From: Pseudonocardia sp. 73-21
GTDB taxonomy: Bacteria; Actinomycetota; Actinomycetes; Mycobacteriales; Pseudonocardiaceae
Direction: 5' to 3'
Length of the DNA stretch: 64,000 nt
Assembly (NCBI RefSeq): GCF_001899645.1
Contig: NZ_MKVV01000091.1
Location: 124,001 to 188,000 of the forward strand
Shown here: in pieces, positions 19,184 to 26,716 of the stretch
Numbering within the stretch: the first letter of the stretch is position 1
Layout of the letters: every line of letters starts with the position of its first letter
Translations under genes and position numbers: made by a program
Notes under the pieces: model-generated
Databases searched by the model: none
What the model was told of the DNA's origin: nothing
The model's input: the letters and a program-made list of their open reading frames with translations, nothing else

Positions 19184-19749
19184 GCCGCGAGCCTCCCGTG
19201 CGGGTCGCGGCCGAGTAACGCCAGGGCCTGCTCCCAGTCGTCACCGGCGGCGGGCAGGACGGGGGCGAACGCCGCGCCGGGACGGACGCGGGCCGCGCCG
19301 GCGGGCACCAGCCGGGCCTGCGCGAGCGTGGCGGCGACCAGCTCGTCGTCGGGGCGGAAGGGTTCGCCCAACGCCGTGGCCACGTCCCAGGTGTGGACGA
19401 CGGTGTCGAGCAGGTGGAAGCCGGCGACCACCGGAACGGGGAAGCGCAGCTCCTCGCTGATCTCGACGAGCAGCACCACCCGGTCGGGAGGAGCGGTGGC
19501 GAACGCGCTGGTCAGGCGATCGGCCGACGCCGGCCATCCCGCTGGTCGGGGAGCGTAGGCGGACCGGGGCGCCGAGCCGGCCTCGACCGCCTCCGCGAAC
19601 CCGTGGTTCTGGCCGACCATGTGCCCGAGCAGGGCGGCGAGGTCCCAGCCGGCGCAGGGCGTCGGTCGAGCGAGATCGGTGGACCGGACGCGGGCGACCA
19701 CCGCGCCCGCGACGGTGAGCGCACGGTGGTGGAGGTCGATTATCGCCAT
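19180..19749 (-). CDS. TIGR03086/DinB-like metal-binding protein
   Basis: 189 residues of the mycothiol-dependent DinB superfamily: WDLAALLGHMVGQNHGFAEA with a metal His near 40, and FHLLDTVVHTWDVATALG with two further His near 130. Such proteins are thiol-dependent transferases or isomerases. ATG 19749 was chosen; the upstream frame runs through the divergent promoter. It precedes the truncated dehydrogenase with a four-base overlap. Confidence 0.8.
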   Translation of the reverse strand: MAIIDLHHRALTVAGAVVARVRSTDLARPTPCAGWDLAALLGHMVGQNHGFAEAVEAGSAPRSAYAPRPAGWPASADRLTSAFATAPPDRVVLLVEISEELRFPVPVVAGFHLLDTVVHTWDVATALGEPFRPDDELVAATLAQARLVPAGAARVRPGAAFAPVLPAAGDDWEQALALLGRDPHGRLAA

Positions 19750-19759
19750 GCCGAGACCA

Positions 19760-19773
19760 TCTACTGCTGTAGA
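19760..19773. promoter_or_regulatory. Palindrome in divergent promoter (MarR / DinB-like)
   Basis: TCTAC-TGCT-GTAGA is a perfect palindrome between the divergent genes, probably the MarR site. Directly after it, at 19781-19792, TCAACGGATATG repeats 12 bases of operator site 2 (6242-6253), but the right half is degraded to GGTT. Confidence 0.6.
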
Positions 19774-19800
19774 CGATATGTCAACGGATATGGTTCGCCG

Positions 19801-20205
19801 GTGACCGACCGGGATCTGGGTACCCTCCTGCACGCGCTCACGCGCGCCGTCGTCGACGCCGAGGTGCCCGTGCTGCGCGCCCACGGCGTCGAGATGTGGG
19901 ACTACGTCGTGCTCGGCGGGCTGGAGCAGGGGGCCGCGCCGACCCAGTCGCAGCTGGCCGCCGCGGTCGGACGCGACAAGACGCGGCTGATCCCGATCCT
20001 CGACCGGCTCGAGGCCCGTGACCTGCTGCGCCGCACCCCGGATCCGGACGACCGGCGCAACCGCGTGGTGGCGCTGACCGACACCGGCCGGTCCCTGCTC
20101 GCGGACTGCCGGGCGGCGATCCGTGCGCTGGAGGAGGACCTGTTCGGCGACGCGGCGACGCTGCGACGGTCATTGCAGGCGGAGGCCGACCGACTCGACA
20201 TGTAA
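19801..20205 (+). CDS. MarR-family regulator
   Basis: A 134-residue winged-helix protein with GTG start: PTQSQLAAAVGRDKTRLIPI is the recognition region, RTPDPDDRRNRVVALTDTG the wing. It is divergent from the DinB-like gene and 31 bp before the membrane gene. Its last codons form half of a perfect 8-8-8 palindrome that could control the downstream gene. Confidence 0.85.
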   Translation: MTDRDLGTLLHALTRAVVDAEVPVLRAHGVEMWDYVVLGGLEQGAAPTQSQLAAAVGRDKTRLIPILDRLEARDLLRRTPDPDDRRNRVVALTDTGRSLLADCRAAIRALEEDLFGDAATLRRSLQAEADRLDM

Positions 20206-20219
20206 GTCTTGACATGTCG
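20196..20219. promoter_or_regulatory. Perfect 8-8-8 palindrome before membrane gene
   Basis: CGACATGT-AAGTCTTG-ACATGTCG overlaps the MarR stop codon and contains a consensus-like -35 (TTGACA, 20209-20214). It lies 17 bp before the membrane gene start, so binding would block that promoter. Confidence 0.65.
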
Positions 20220-20236
20220 GACTGGGAAGGTGCATC

Positions 20237-20920
20237 GTGATGACACAGCACAGCGATGACAGCACAGCGCCGACCCGGAACGAGGCCATGATGACCACCA
20301 CCGCCCCCACCGCCTCCGGCCGTCGCGGGATGGTCACCGGCCTCCTGTGGGACGTGGGCGGCTCCGTCGGTGCCTACTACGCCCTGCACGCCCTGGGCGC
20401 GAGCGACGGGGTGGCTCTGCTCGCCGCGGCCGTCGTCGCGGGCGGGCGGATCGCCTGGGTCGCCGTCCGCGACCGCACGCTCGACGCCTTCGCGTCGGTG
20501 ATGCTTCTGGTCTGGGGCGTCGGGCTCGGCCTGTCGTTCCTCGCGGGCGACGCACGGTTCCTGCTGCTCAAGGACTCGGTCACCACCGCTGCGGTCGGCG
20601 CCGCGTTCCTGGTCTCGATCCTGGCGCGCCGCCCGCTCACCCTCGCCGCGGCGAAGAGCTGGAACCCCGCTGGCGCGGCCGAGCTCGAGGACCGGTTCGC
20701 CACCCGGCCCGCCGCGCGGCGCGCGTTCACGGTCTCGGCCCTCGTCTGGGGCGTCGGGCTGATCGTCGAGTCGCTGGTGCGGGTCCCGCTGATCTACGCG
20801 CTGCCGGTGGACGTCATGGTCGGCCTCTCGACCGTCATCATGATCACCGCGTTCTCGCTGCTGGGGATCTGGAACGGCTGGTACACCGCCCGCGTGCAGC
20901 GCCTGGCGCACGCGGCGTGA
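20237..20920 (+). CDS. VC0807-like membrane protein
   Basis: A 227-residue protein with about six hydrophobic helices (for example GLLWDVGGSVGAYYALHALG and AFLVSILARRPLTLAAAKSW). The RRP-containing loop and overall plan match the VC0807/intracellular-septation-like family. The role is unknown. ATG 20237 follows GGGAAGG; ATGs at 20288 or 20291 are possible if transcription starts late. Its stop lies 4 bp from the convergent TetR stop. Confidence 0.7.
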   Translation: MMTQHSDDSTAPTRNEAMMTTTAPTASGRRGMVTGLLWDVGGSVGAYYALHALGASDGVALLAAAVVAGGRIAWVAVRDRTLDAFASVMLLVWGVGLGLSFLAGDARFLLLKDSVTTAAVGAAFLVSILARRPLTLAAAKSWNPAGAAELEDRFATRPAARRAFTVSALVWGVGLIVESLVRVPLIYALPVDVMVGLSTVIMITAFSLLGIWNGWYTARVQRLAHAA

Positions 20921-20924
20921 CCGG

Positions 20925-21524
20925 TCACTCCAGCACCAGCTCGCTGCCGTCGTGGTGCGAGGTCATGGCGAGCATCGCCGCGAGCTGGTCGCACAGCCAG
21001 GCCACCAGCTCGTCGCGCGGCACCTTCTGCTCCTGCAGCCACGTGAGGCTCGCGCCCTCCACGAGCGCCACCCAGCCCCGCAGCGTCATCGCCATCAGCG
21101 GGGACGGGTCGGTGATCCCGCCGCGCTCGCGCAGCAGGGTGACGATGTGGTCGCGGACGCCGTCGACGATGGCGTCGGTCTGGTCGGTGGAGATCACCGA
21201 ACCGCTGCGCAGCAGGGCCACGTACGCCTCCGCGTGCCGCTCCACCACCCCGAAGAAGGCCTCGACCGCGCTGCGCAGCTGGTCGGCCACGGACTCCCCG
21301 GCGGGCAACGAGATCCGGTCGACCATCTCGGCCACGATCGTGCTCAGCGCCGCCACGTGCAGCTCGTCCATGCCGCGGAAGTAGCGGTAGAACAGCGCGC
21401 GGGAGACGTCGGCGGCACCGGTGACGTCGTCGACGGTGACCTGCTCGGGCGGCACCCGCCCGTAGATCTCCAGCGCCACCTCGATGAGCTGCTCGCGGCG
21501 CCGCTCGGGGCTCATGCGTCTCAC
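20925..21524 (-). CDS. TetR-family regulator
   Basis: About 199 residues. The DNA-binding domain has QLIEVALEIYGRVP and DVTGAADVSRALFYRYFRGMDE. The GTG at 21524 overlaps the reductase stop (GTGA); ATG 21515 would lose three residues. As the last gene of the four-gene leftward operon it probably regulates that operon. Confidence 0.82.
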   Translation of the reverse strand: MRRMSPERRREQLIEVALEIYGRVPPEQVTVDDVTGAADVSRALFYRYFRGMDELHVAALSTIVAEMVDRISLPAGESVADQLRSAVEAFFGVVERHAEAYVALLRSGSVISTDQTDAIVDGVRDHIVTLLRERGGITDPSPLMAMTLRGWVALVEGASLTWLQEQKVPRDELVAWLCDQLAAMLAMTSHHDGSELVLE

Positions 21525-22492
21525 AGGCCGATCCTGACCGACTCGCCCGCCGCGCGCGCGACGCACAGCGCGATGCGCCCCGGCCCGGCCGTGTCGTGCT
21601 CGGTCTCCCCGGCCAGCAGGGGCACGTGGCACGTTCCGCAGAACCCCTGACGGCACGAGTAGGGCACCTCCGGCCGCACGGTCAGCACGGCGTCCAGGGC
21701 GGAGCGGTCGGCGGGCACCGGCACGGCCACCCCGTCGACGTCGAGCACGAACGGCCGGCCGCCCCGGATCGGGGGAGGGGAGAACCGCTCGGCGTGGAAC
21801 GGGTGGCCGGCGGGCATCGCGCGGCGCACCACGTCGATCATCGGGGGCGGGCCGCAGCAGTAGACGGCCGTGCCGGGCGTCCAGCCCTCCAGCAGCTCCC
21901 CGGCCGACGCCGGCCCGCCGTGCTCGTCGTCGGGTCGCAGGGACACCCGCGCGGGATCGAGCCCGGACGACAGCGGCAGCGACGCCCGGTCGCGTCCGAC
22001 GTGCACGAGACGCCAGTCGGTGGTCGCCGCCCGGGCCATCGCGGCCAGCGGGGTGATCCCGATGCCGCCCGCGAGGAACAGGTAGCGCTCGGCCGCCACG
22101 AACGGGAACGCGTTGCGGGGGCCGCGCACGGTGACGGGGTCACCCGCGCGCAGGCCGTGCACCTCGGTCGATCCGGCACCGACGCGGCGCACCGCGATGC
22201 GGTACTCGCTGCGCCGCAAGGGGTCTCCGCACAGCGAGTACTGGCGCACCAGGCCCGAGGGCAGGACGAGGTCGAGGTGGGCGCCGGGCCGCCAGGCGGG
22301 CAGCGGGCCCGGGCCGGCCAGCGTCAGCCCGACGACGTCCGGCGCCTCGGCCCGGACCTCGGCGACGGCCAGGCGCAGGTCGCGGTCGACCGCAGGGGCC
22401 GGGCGCCGCCGGCGCCCCGAGCGGACGGCCAACCGCGCGGTCAACCCGACCACGGCGTCGACCCGCCGCATGGTGCGCCCCGGGTCACCCAT
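21521..22492 (-). CDS. Ferredoxin-type oxygenase reductase (FAD, 2Fe-2S)
   Basis: About 323 residues: an FAD domain (RQYSLCGDP, the RxYS motif), an NAD domain (LAGGIGITPLAAMAR, YCCGPPPMIDVV) and a C-terminal plant-type 2Fe-2S domain (SCRQGFCGTCHVPLLAG plus a later Cys). It transfers electrons from NAD(P)H to an oxygenase or desaturase partner. The partner could be the metal-dependent hydrolase-like protein encoded just upstream. ATG 22492 or GTG 22501 may be the start. Confidence 0.86.
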   Translation of the reverse strand: MGDPGRTMRRVDAVVGLTARLAVRSGRRRRPAPAVDRDLRLAVAEVRAEAPDVVGLTLAGPGPLPAWRPGAHLDLVLPSGLVRQYSLCGDPLRRSEYRIAVRRVGAGSTEVHGLRAGDPVTVRGPRNAFPFVAAERYLFLAGGIGITPLAAMARAATTDWRLVHVGRDRASLPLSSGLDPARVSLRPDDEHGGPASAGELLEGWTPGTAVYCCGPPPMIDVVRRAMPAGHPFHAERFSPPPIRGGRPFVLDVDGVAVPVPADRSALDAVLTVRPEVPYSCRQGFCGTCHVPLLAGETEHDTAGPGRIALCVARAAGESVRIGL

Positions 22493-22516
22493 GCCGTGCA
22501 CCCCGGGCCGGGCCGG

Positions 22517-23383
22517 TCATGCCGCCCGCTCGTCGGCGGCCCGGGCCGCCGACGACGTGGCGAGGTAGGCCACGGCCGCGTCCGTGGAACCGTAGTGCGA
22601 CGGGTGGTAACCCGGCCGCAGGTAGGCCGCCATCGCGCGCAGCGTCGGCCGGAACGCGGGACACAGCCCCAACGTCGCGGCCCGGTGCAGGTCGCGCCAG
22701 CGCGCTCTCGTCGGCACCGGGTCGCGGCGCAGCAGGAAACCGACGCCCTGCGCCCACAGCCGCACCAGGATCGGCACCGCGGGGATCAGCGCCCGAACCC
22801 GCCGGCTGTAGCGGCTGTCGAGGTGCACGAGCAGGTCGTGGGCCACCGCCCGGTGTTCCACCTCCTCGGCGCCGTGCCAGCGCAGCAGGTCGAGCATCGT
22901 GGGGTCGGTGCCGGCGGCGTCCAGGGCGCGGGCGTCGAGCACCCACTGCCCGAGGAACGCGGTGACGTGCTCGATCGCCGCGATCAGCGCGACGCGCTCC
23001 ACGAGCCACTCGCGGGCGGCGTCGCCGGTGAGGTCGCGCTCGCCCAGGGCCTGGGTGAACATCCACTCCACCTGGCGGACGTAGGGGGAGGTGTCGACGC
23101 CGCGGGCGGCGAAGTGGTCGAGCACCCCCTGGTGCGACGACGCGTGCATCGCCTCCTGCCCGATGAAGCCGCGCACGTCCTCGGCCAGTGCCGGGTCGCG
23201 GACCAGCGGCAACGCCGCGCCGAACACCCGCACGAACCACCGCTCGCCCTCGGGCAGCAGCAGGTGCAGCACGTCGAGGAGGTGGGTGGCGAAGGGCTCG
23301 CCCGGGATCCAGTGCACGGGCAGGGCCGACCAGTCGAACGCGACCGCGCGGGCGGTCAGCGCGATCCGGTCGTCCCCGCTCAC
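22517..23383 (-). CDS. Metal-dependent hydrolase-like protein (PF10118 type)
   Basis: 288 residues, all-helical, with QEAMHASSHQGVLDHF and EEVEHRAVAHDL, which look like EXXXH-type metal ligands of a di-metal helical bundle. The family is named a putative metal-dependent hydrolase, but the ligand pattern and the neighbouring 2Fe-2S reductase would also suit a di-iron oxygenase. The GTG overlaps the EphD-like stop by four bases. Confidence 0.72.
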   Translation of the reverse strand: MSGDDRIALTARAVAFDWSALPVHWIPGEPFATHLLDVLHLLLPEGERWFVRVFGAALPLVRDPALAEDVRGFIGQEAMHASSHQGVLDHFAARGVDTSPYVRQVEWMFTQALGERDLTGDAAREWLVERVALIAAIEHVTAFLGQWVLDARALDAAGTDPTMLDLLRWHGAEEVEHRAVAHDLLVHLDSRYSRRVRALIPAVPILVRLWAQGVGFLLRRDPVPTRARWRDLHRAATLGLCPAFRPTLRAMAAYLRPGYHPSHYGSTDAAVAYLATSSAARAADERAA

Positions 23384-25053
23384 TTCGGCCCCAGGTCACG
23401 ACGCGCGACGGCCCGCAGCAGACCCGGCGTCAGCCGCGACAGGGCCAGCGTGACGTGCGCCTCCGGCGTGACGGGCGCCAGCGCGACGTCCTTCTCCACG
23501 GCCCGCACGACGGCCTGCGCGACGCGGTCCGGGGTGTAGTTGCGCTTCGCGTACGCGGCGGTGGTGGCGTTGCGACGGCGCTGCTCGGTGGCCGCGTCGG
23601 CGCCCACGAAGCGCGTGGTGGCGGTGATGTTGGTGTGCACGAAGCCCGGGCACAGGGCGCTGACGCCGATGCCGTCGTCGGCGAGCTCGGCGCGCAGGCA
23701 CTCCGAGAGCGCGAGCACCGCGGACTTGGTGGTGGCGTAGGCCGAGAGGGTGCGTGCCCAGGTGTAGGCCGCCGCGGACGCGACGTTGACGATGTGGCCG
23801 CCCTCGCCGTGCTCCTGCAGCAGCGGCGCGAACTGCCGGCAGCCGTGGATGACGCCCCACAGGTTGACGTCGATGATCTTCTGCCAGTCGGCCACCGAGG
23901 TGTCGACGAACGAGCCGGCCATGCCGATCCCCGCGTTGTTGATCACCACGTCGGGCACGCCGTGGTCGGCGGCCACGCGCTTGGCGAACTCCTCCATGGC
24001 GGCGCCGTCGGACACGTCGACCTGCATCGCCGCGCCCCGGCCGCCGAGCAGCCCGACGGTCTCCTCCGCGGTGGCCAGGTCCCGGTCGGCCGCGATGACC
24101 CGGGCTCCCCGGGAGGCGAACGCCTTCGCGGTCTCCCGGCCGATGCCGCTCCCGGCCCCCGTGACGACGACGAGCCGGTCGGTCCAGCGTCCGGTGCCGG
24201 CGCGGGCCCGGCGCAGCGACGGCGCCTCCGGCCCGCCCTCGACGTGGGCGACGAGCTCACGCACGCAGCGGGCGATCACCGCGGGACGGCTGCGCGGCAC
24301 CCAGTGGCCGCCGGGGATGCGGCGTACCCGCAGGTCGGGTGCATAGGGCTCGATCTCGGTCTGCAGCGGCGCGGTGACGTAGCGGTCGAGGGTGGGCGCG
24401 AGCACCTGCACCGGTACGTCGGTGCCGCGCGGCTGCGGGTTCCCCAGACGCTCGGCGATGTTGGCGCGGTAGAGCTCGAGGCCGTTGACGGCGTTGCGCG
24501 TGAGCGGCGCCGGCCCGCCCAGCACACGCGCGCCCAGGCCGGACCGCCAGATCAGCTCGGGCAGCACCGGCAGCCGGAACAGCACCGTGTACCAGGACGA
24601 GAGCGCCTGCCGCAGCGTGTCCCTGCGCGACCGCCGCTTCCGGAACCAGGCCCCGACGTGGTCGAGATCCGGCCCGGAGATCGACGTGAACGACGCGACC
24701 CGGCCGGCCAGGCGGGGGTCGGTGACCGAGTGCCAGGTCTGGATCGCGCCCCAGTCGTGCGCCAGCAGGTGCACCTGCTGCCCGGGTGCCACGTCGTCGA
24801 GCACGGCGACGAGGTCGTCGGTGAGCCGGTCGAGGCGGTAGCCGGCCCGGTCGCGCGGGGCGTCGGACCCGCCTGCGCCACGCACGTCGTAGGTGACGAC
24901 GCGGTGGTCGACGGACAGGTCGGCGACGACGCCGTCCCACACCGTGTGGTCGTCGGGGTAGCCGTGCACGGCCACCACGGTCGGGGAGGTCGCGTCCCCG
25001 CTGGTCTGCACCGCGAGCCGCACGCCGTCGGGACTCGTCACCGTATGAGACAT
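23380..25053 (-). CDS. ephD: EphD-like epoxide hydrolase/SDR fusion
   Basis: 557 residues in two domains. Residues 1-270 form an alpha/beta hydrolase (VVAVHGYPDDHTVWDG; nucleophile Asp in LLAHDWGAIQTW; His in RIPGGHWVP), the Asp being typical of epoxide hydrolases. Residues 290-557 form a complete SDR (VVVTGAGSGIGRETAKAF, VINNAGIGMAG, Ser in NVASAAAY, YATTK). The order matches mycobacterial EphD, linked there to lipid metabolism. It opens the four-gene operon ending with TetR. ATG 25053. Confidence 0.85.
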   Translation of the reverse strand: MSHTVTSPDGVRLAVQTSGDATSPTVVAVHGYPDDHTVWDGVVADLSVDHRVVTYDVRGAGGSDAPRDRAGYRLDRLTDDLVAVLDDVAPGQQVHLLAHDWGAIQTWHSVTDPRLAGRVASFTSISGPDLDHVGAWFRKRRSRRDTLRQALSSWYTVLFRLPVLPELIWRSGLGARVLGGPAPLTRNAVNGLELYRANIAERLGNPQPRGTDVPVQVLAPTLDRYVTAPLQTEIEPYAPDLRVRRIPGGHWVPRSRPAVIARCVRELVAHVEGGPEAPSLRRARAGTGRWTDRLVVVTGAGSGIGRETAKAFASRGARVIAADRDLATAEETVGLLGGRGAAMQVDVSDGAAMEEFAKRVAADHGVPDVVINNAGIGMAGSFVDTSVADWQKIIDVNLWGVIHGCRQFAPLLQEHGEGGHIVNVASAAAYTWARTLSAYATTKSAVLALSECLRAELADDGIGVSALCPGFVHTNITATTRFVGADAATEQRRRNATTAAYAKRNYTPDRVAQAVVRAVEKDVALAPVTPEAHVTLALSRLTPGLLRAVARRDLGPK

Positions 25054-25105
25054 GGCGTCATCCTAGAAAATGTGTCAACAAATGGCGAGTCCGCCGATCG
25101 GGTCC

Positions 25106-25123
25106 GTCAACGGCAGCGTTGGT
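25106..25123. promoter_or_regulatory. Operator palindrome, site 5 (weaker copy)
   Basis: GTCAAC-GGCAGC-GTTGGT keeps the CAAC-N6-GTTG core but loses two outer bases. It lies in the divergent region between the EphD-like gene and the truncated SDR, 49 bp before the latter's ATG. Confidence 0.5.
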
Positions 25124-25172
25124 GGTACACACACGAGGGCGTCCGACACGAACCGAAGCTCGAGGAGGAGCG

Positions 25173-25793
25173 ATGGGAAAGTTCGACGGCAGGGTCGTCC
25201 TGATCACCGGTGGTGCGCGCGGTCAGGGCCGCTCGCACGCCCTGGCGTTCGCCCGCGAGGGCGCCGACGTGGCGTTCTGCGACATCGCGGCGCAGCTCGA
25301 CTCCGTGCCCTATCCGATGTCCCGGTCGGCCGATCTCGACGAGACGACCAAGCTGGTCGAGGAGCTGGACCGGCGCTGCGTGGGGGTCACCGCCGACGTC
25401 CGCGACGGTGCCCAGGTGCGGGCGTTCGTCGAGCGGGCGGTCACGGAGCTGGGCCGGGTCGACTTCCTCCTCGCCAACGCCGGGATCTTCTCGTCGCCCG
25501 CGATGGAGGTGGGCGGCAACGGGATCACCGTGAACGCGGTGTGCCCGACGGGCGTGGACACCACCATGATCCAGAACCCCGCCGCCTACGCGTTGTTCCT
25601 GCCCGACACCGAGAACCCCACGCGGGAGGACGCGGCGCCGGCGTTCCAGTCGCTCAACGCGATCCCGGTGCCGTGGATCGAGCCGATCGACATCTCCAAC
25701 GCGATGGTGTTCCTGTGCTCCGACGAGGCCCGCTACATCACCGGGGAGACCCTCGCGGTCGCCGCCGGTGCCACCGCGGCCAACGCGGGCTGA
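25173..25793 (+). pseudogene. Mycofactocin-type SDR with catalytic core deleted
   Basis: The 206-residue frame has a good GAGGAGGAG ribosome site. The N-terminus (LITGGARGQGRSHALAFARE, CDIAAQLDSVPYPMS) is diagnostic of mycofactocin-coupled SDRs. After LLANAGIFSSPAMEV it jumps to ITVNAVCPTGVDTTM. About 70 residues with the catalytic Ser and YxxxK are missing, while the frame is kept. Such SDRs hold a non-exchangeable nicotinamide. This one should bind nucleotide but not catalyse. Confidence 0.75.
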
Positions 25794-25795
25794 GC

Positions 25796-26716
25796 GTGGT
25801 CGCCACCAGCCGGGCCCGCCGCGACGCGATCGCCGACGGCGTCGTCGGGCGCCGCCGCGAGCTCGACCTCACGCTCGCGGCCGTGTCCGCCGGCCGGGAC
25901 ATTCTTCTCGAGGGCCCGCCGGGCACGTCGAAGTCGACGATGCTGCGCGCGATCACCGCGAACTGGGGCGTGCCGTTCGTGCTGGTGGAGGGCAACGCCG
26001 AGCTCACCCCGGCCCGGCTGGTGGGCCACCACAACCCGGCGCGGGTGCTGCGCGAGGGCTACTCCCCGGAGAACTTCGTGCCGGGCCCGCTGGTGGAGGC
26101 GATGCAGGGCGGCGGGTTCCTCTACATCGAGGAGCTCAACCGCGCACCGGAGGACACGCTCAACGTGCTGCTGGGGGCGATGGCGGAGCGGGAGGTGACG
26201 GTGCCGCGGGTCGGGGTGATCACCGCGTTGCCGACGTTCCGCGTGCTGGCGTCGATGAACCCGTTCGACAACGTCGGCACCGCGCGGATCTCCGACTCGG
26301 TCTACGACCGCTGGTGTCGGCTCGCCGTCGGCTACCAGGACGCGGGGGAGGAGGCCGACATCGTGGCGGTGCGCACCGGCTTGCCCACCGGCTCGGCCGG
26401 ATCCGGCAGCGCTGCCGCGCAGCTCGTCGCCGACGCCGTGGCCATCACCCGGGCCACGCGCTCGCATCCGGAGCTGCGGCGCGGGTCGTCGGTGCGCGGG
26501 GCGATCGACCTCGCCGCCATCGCCGCGGAGCTGGCGAAGCTGGGCACCTACCCGGAACGGGAACGGCTGGTGCTCGACGCCGCGCTGCTGGCGCTCTCGG
26601 GGCGCATCGGGGTGGACGAGGCCAGCGACGTCACCCCGGAGGCGGTGATCACCGAGATCTGGGAGAACCATTTTTTCTCGCTCCCCGGCGCGCGGCGCCG
26701 GGAGTCCACCGGCTAG
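25796..26716 (+). CDS. MoxR-type AAA ATPase
   Basis: 306 residues, GTG start three bases after the previous stop. Walker A is GPPGTSKST near 43, Walker B FLYIEELNRAP near 106, sensor region LASMNPFDNVG, then a C-terminal lid domain. MoxR ATPases work as chaperones with VWA proteins. Near the end the message has T_TTT_TTC in the zero frame, then a GC hairpin and the stop 37 bp later, so a share of ribosomes may shift into the VWA frame. Confidence 0.88.
   Translation: MVATSRARRDAIADGVVGRRRELDLTLAAVSAGRDILLEGPPGTSKSTMLRAITANWGVPFVLVEGNAELTPARLVGHHNPARVLREGYSPENFVPGPLVEAMQGGGFLYIEELNRAPEDTLNVLLGAMAEREVTVPRVGVITALPTFRVLASMNPFDNVGTARISDSVYDRWCRLAVGYQDAGEEADIVAVRTGLPTGSAGSGSAAAQLVADAVAITRATRSHPELRRGSSVRGAIDLAAIAAELAKLGTYPERERLVLDAALLALSGRIGVDEASDVTPEAVITEIWENHFFSLPGARRRESTG
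26671..26702 (+). promoter_or_regulatory. Candidate programmed -1 frameshift signal
   Basis: The slippery heptamer T_TTT_TTC occupies 26671-26677 in phase with MoxR codons TTT and TTC. After a 6-nt spacer comes CCCGGCGC-GCG-GCGCCGGG (26684-26702), a perfect 8-bp all-GC stem. GGGAG lies 5 nt upstream. A run of six T is exceptional in this GC-rich context. The -1 frame leads directly into the VWA domain. Confidence 0.6.

Noticed and set aside
25070-25172. TCAACAAATGGCGAG at 25075 as a further operator copy
   Set aside because: The left half CAAC is present but the right half is CGAG, not GTTG, so it does not meet the core definition.
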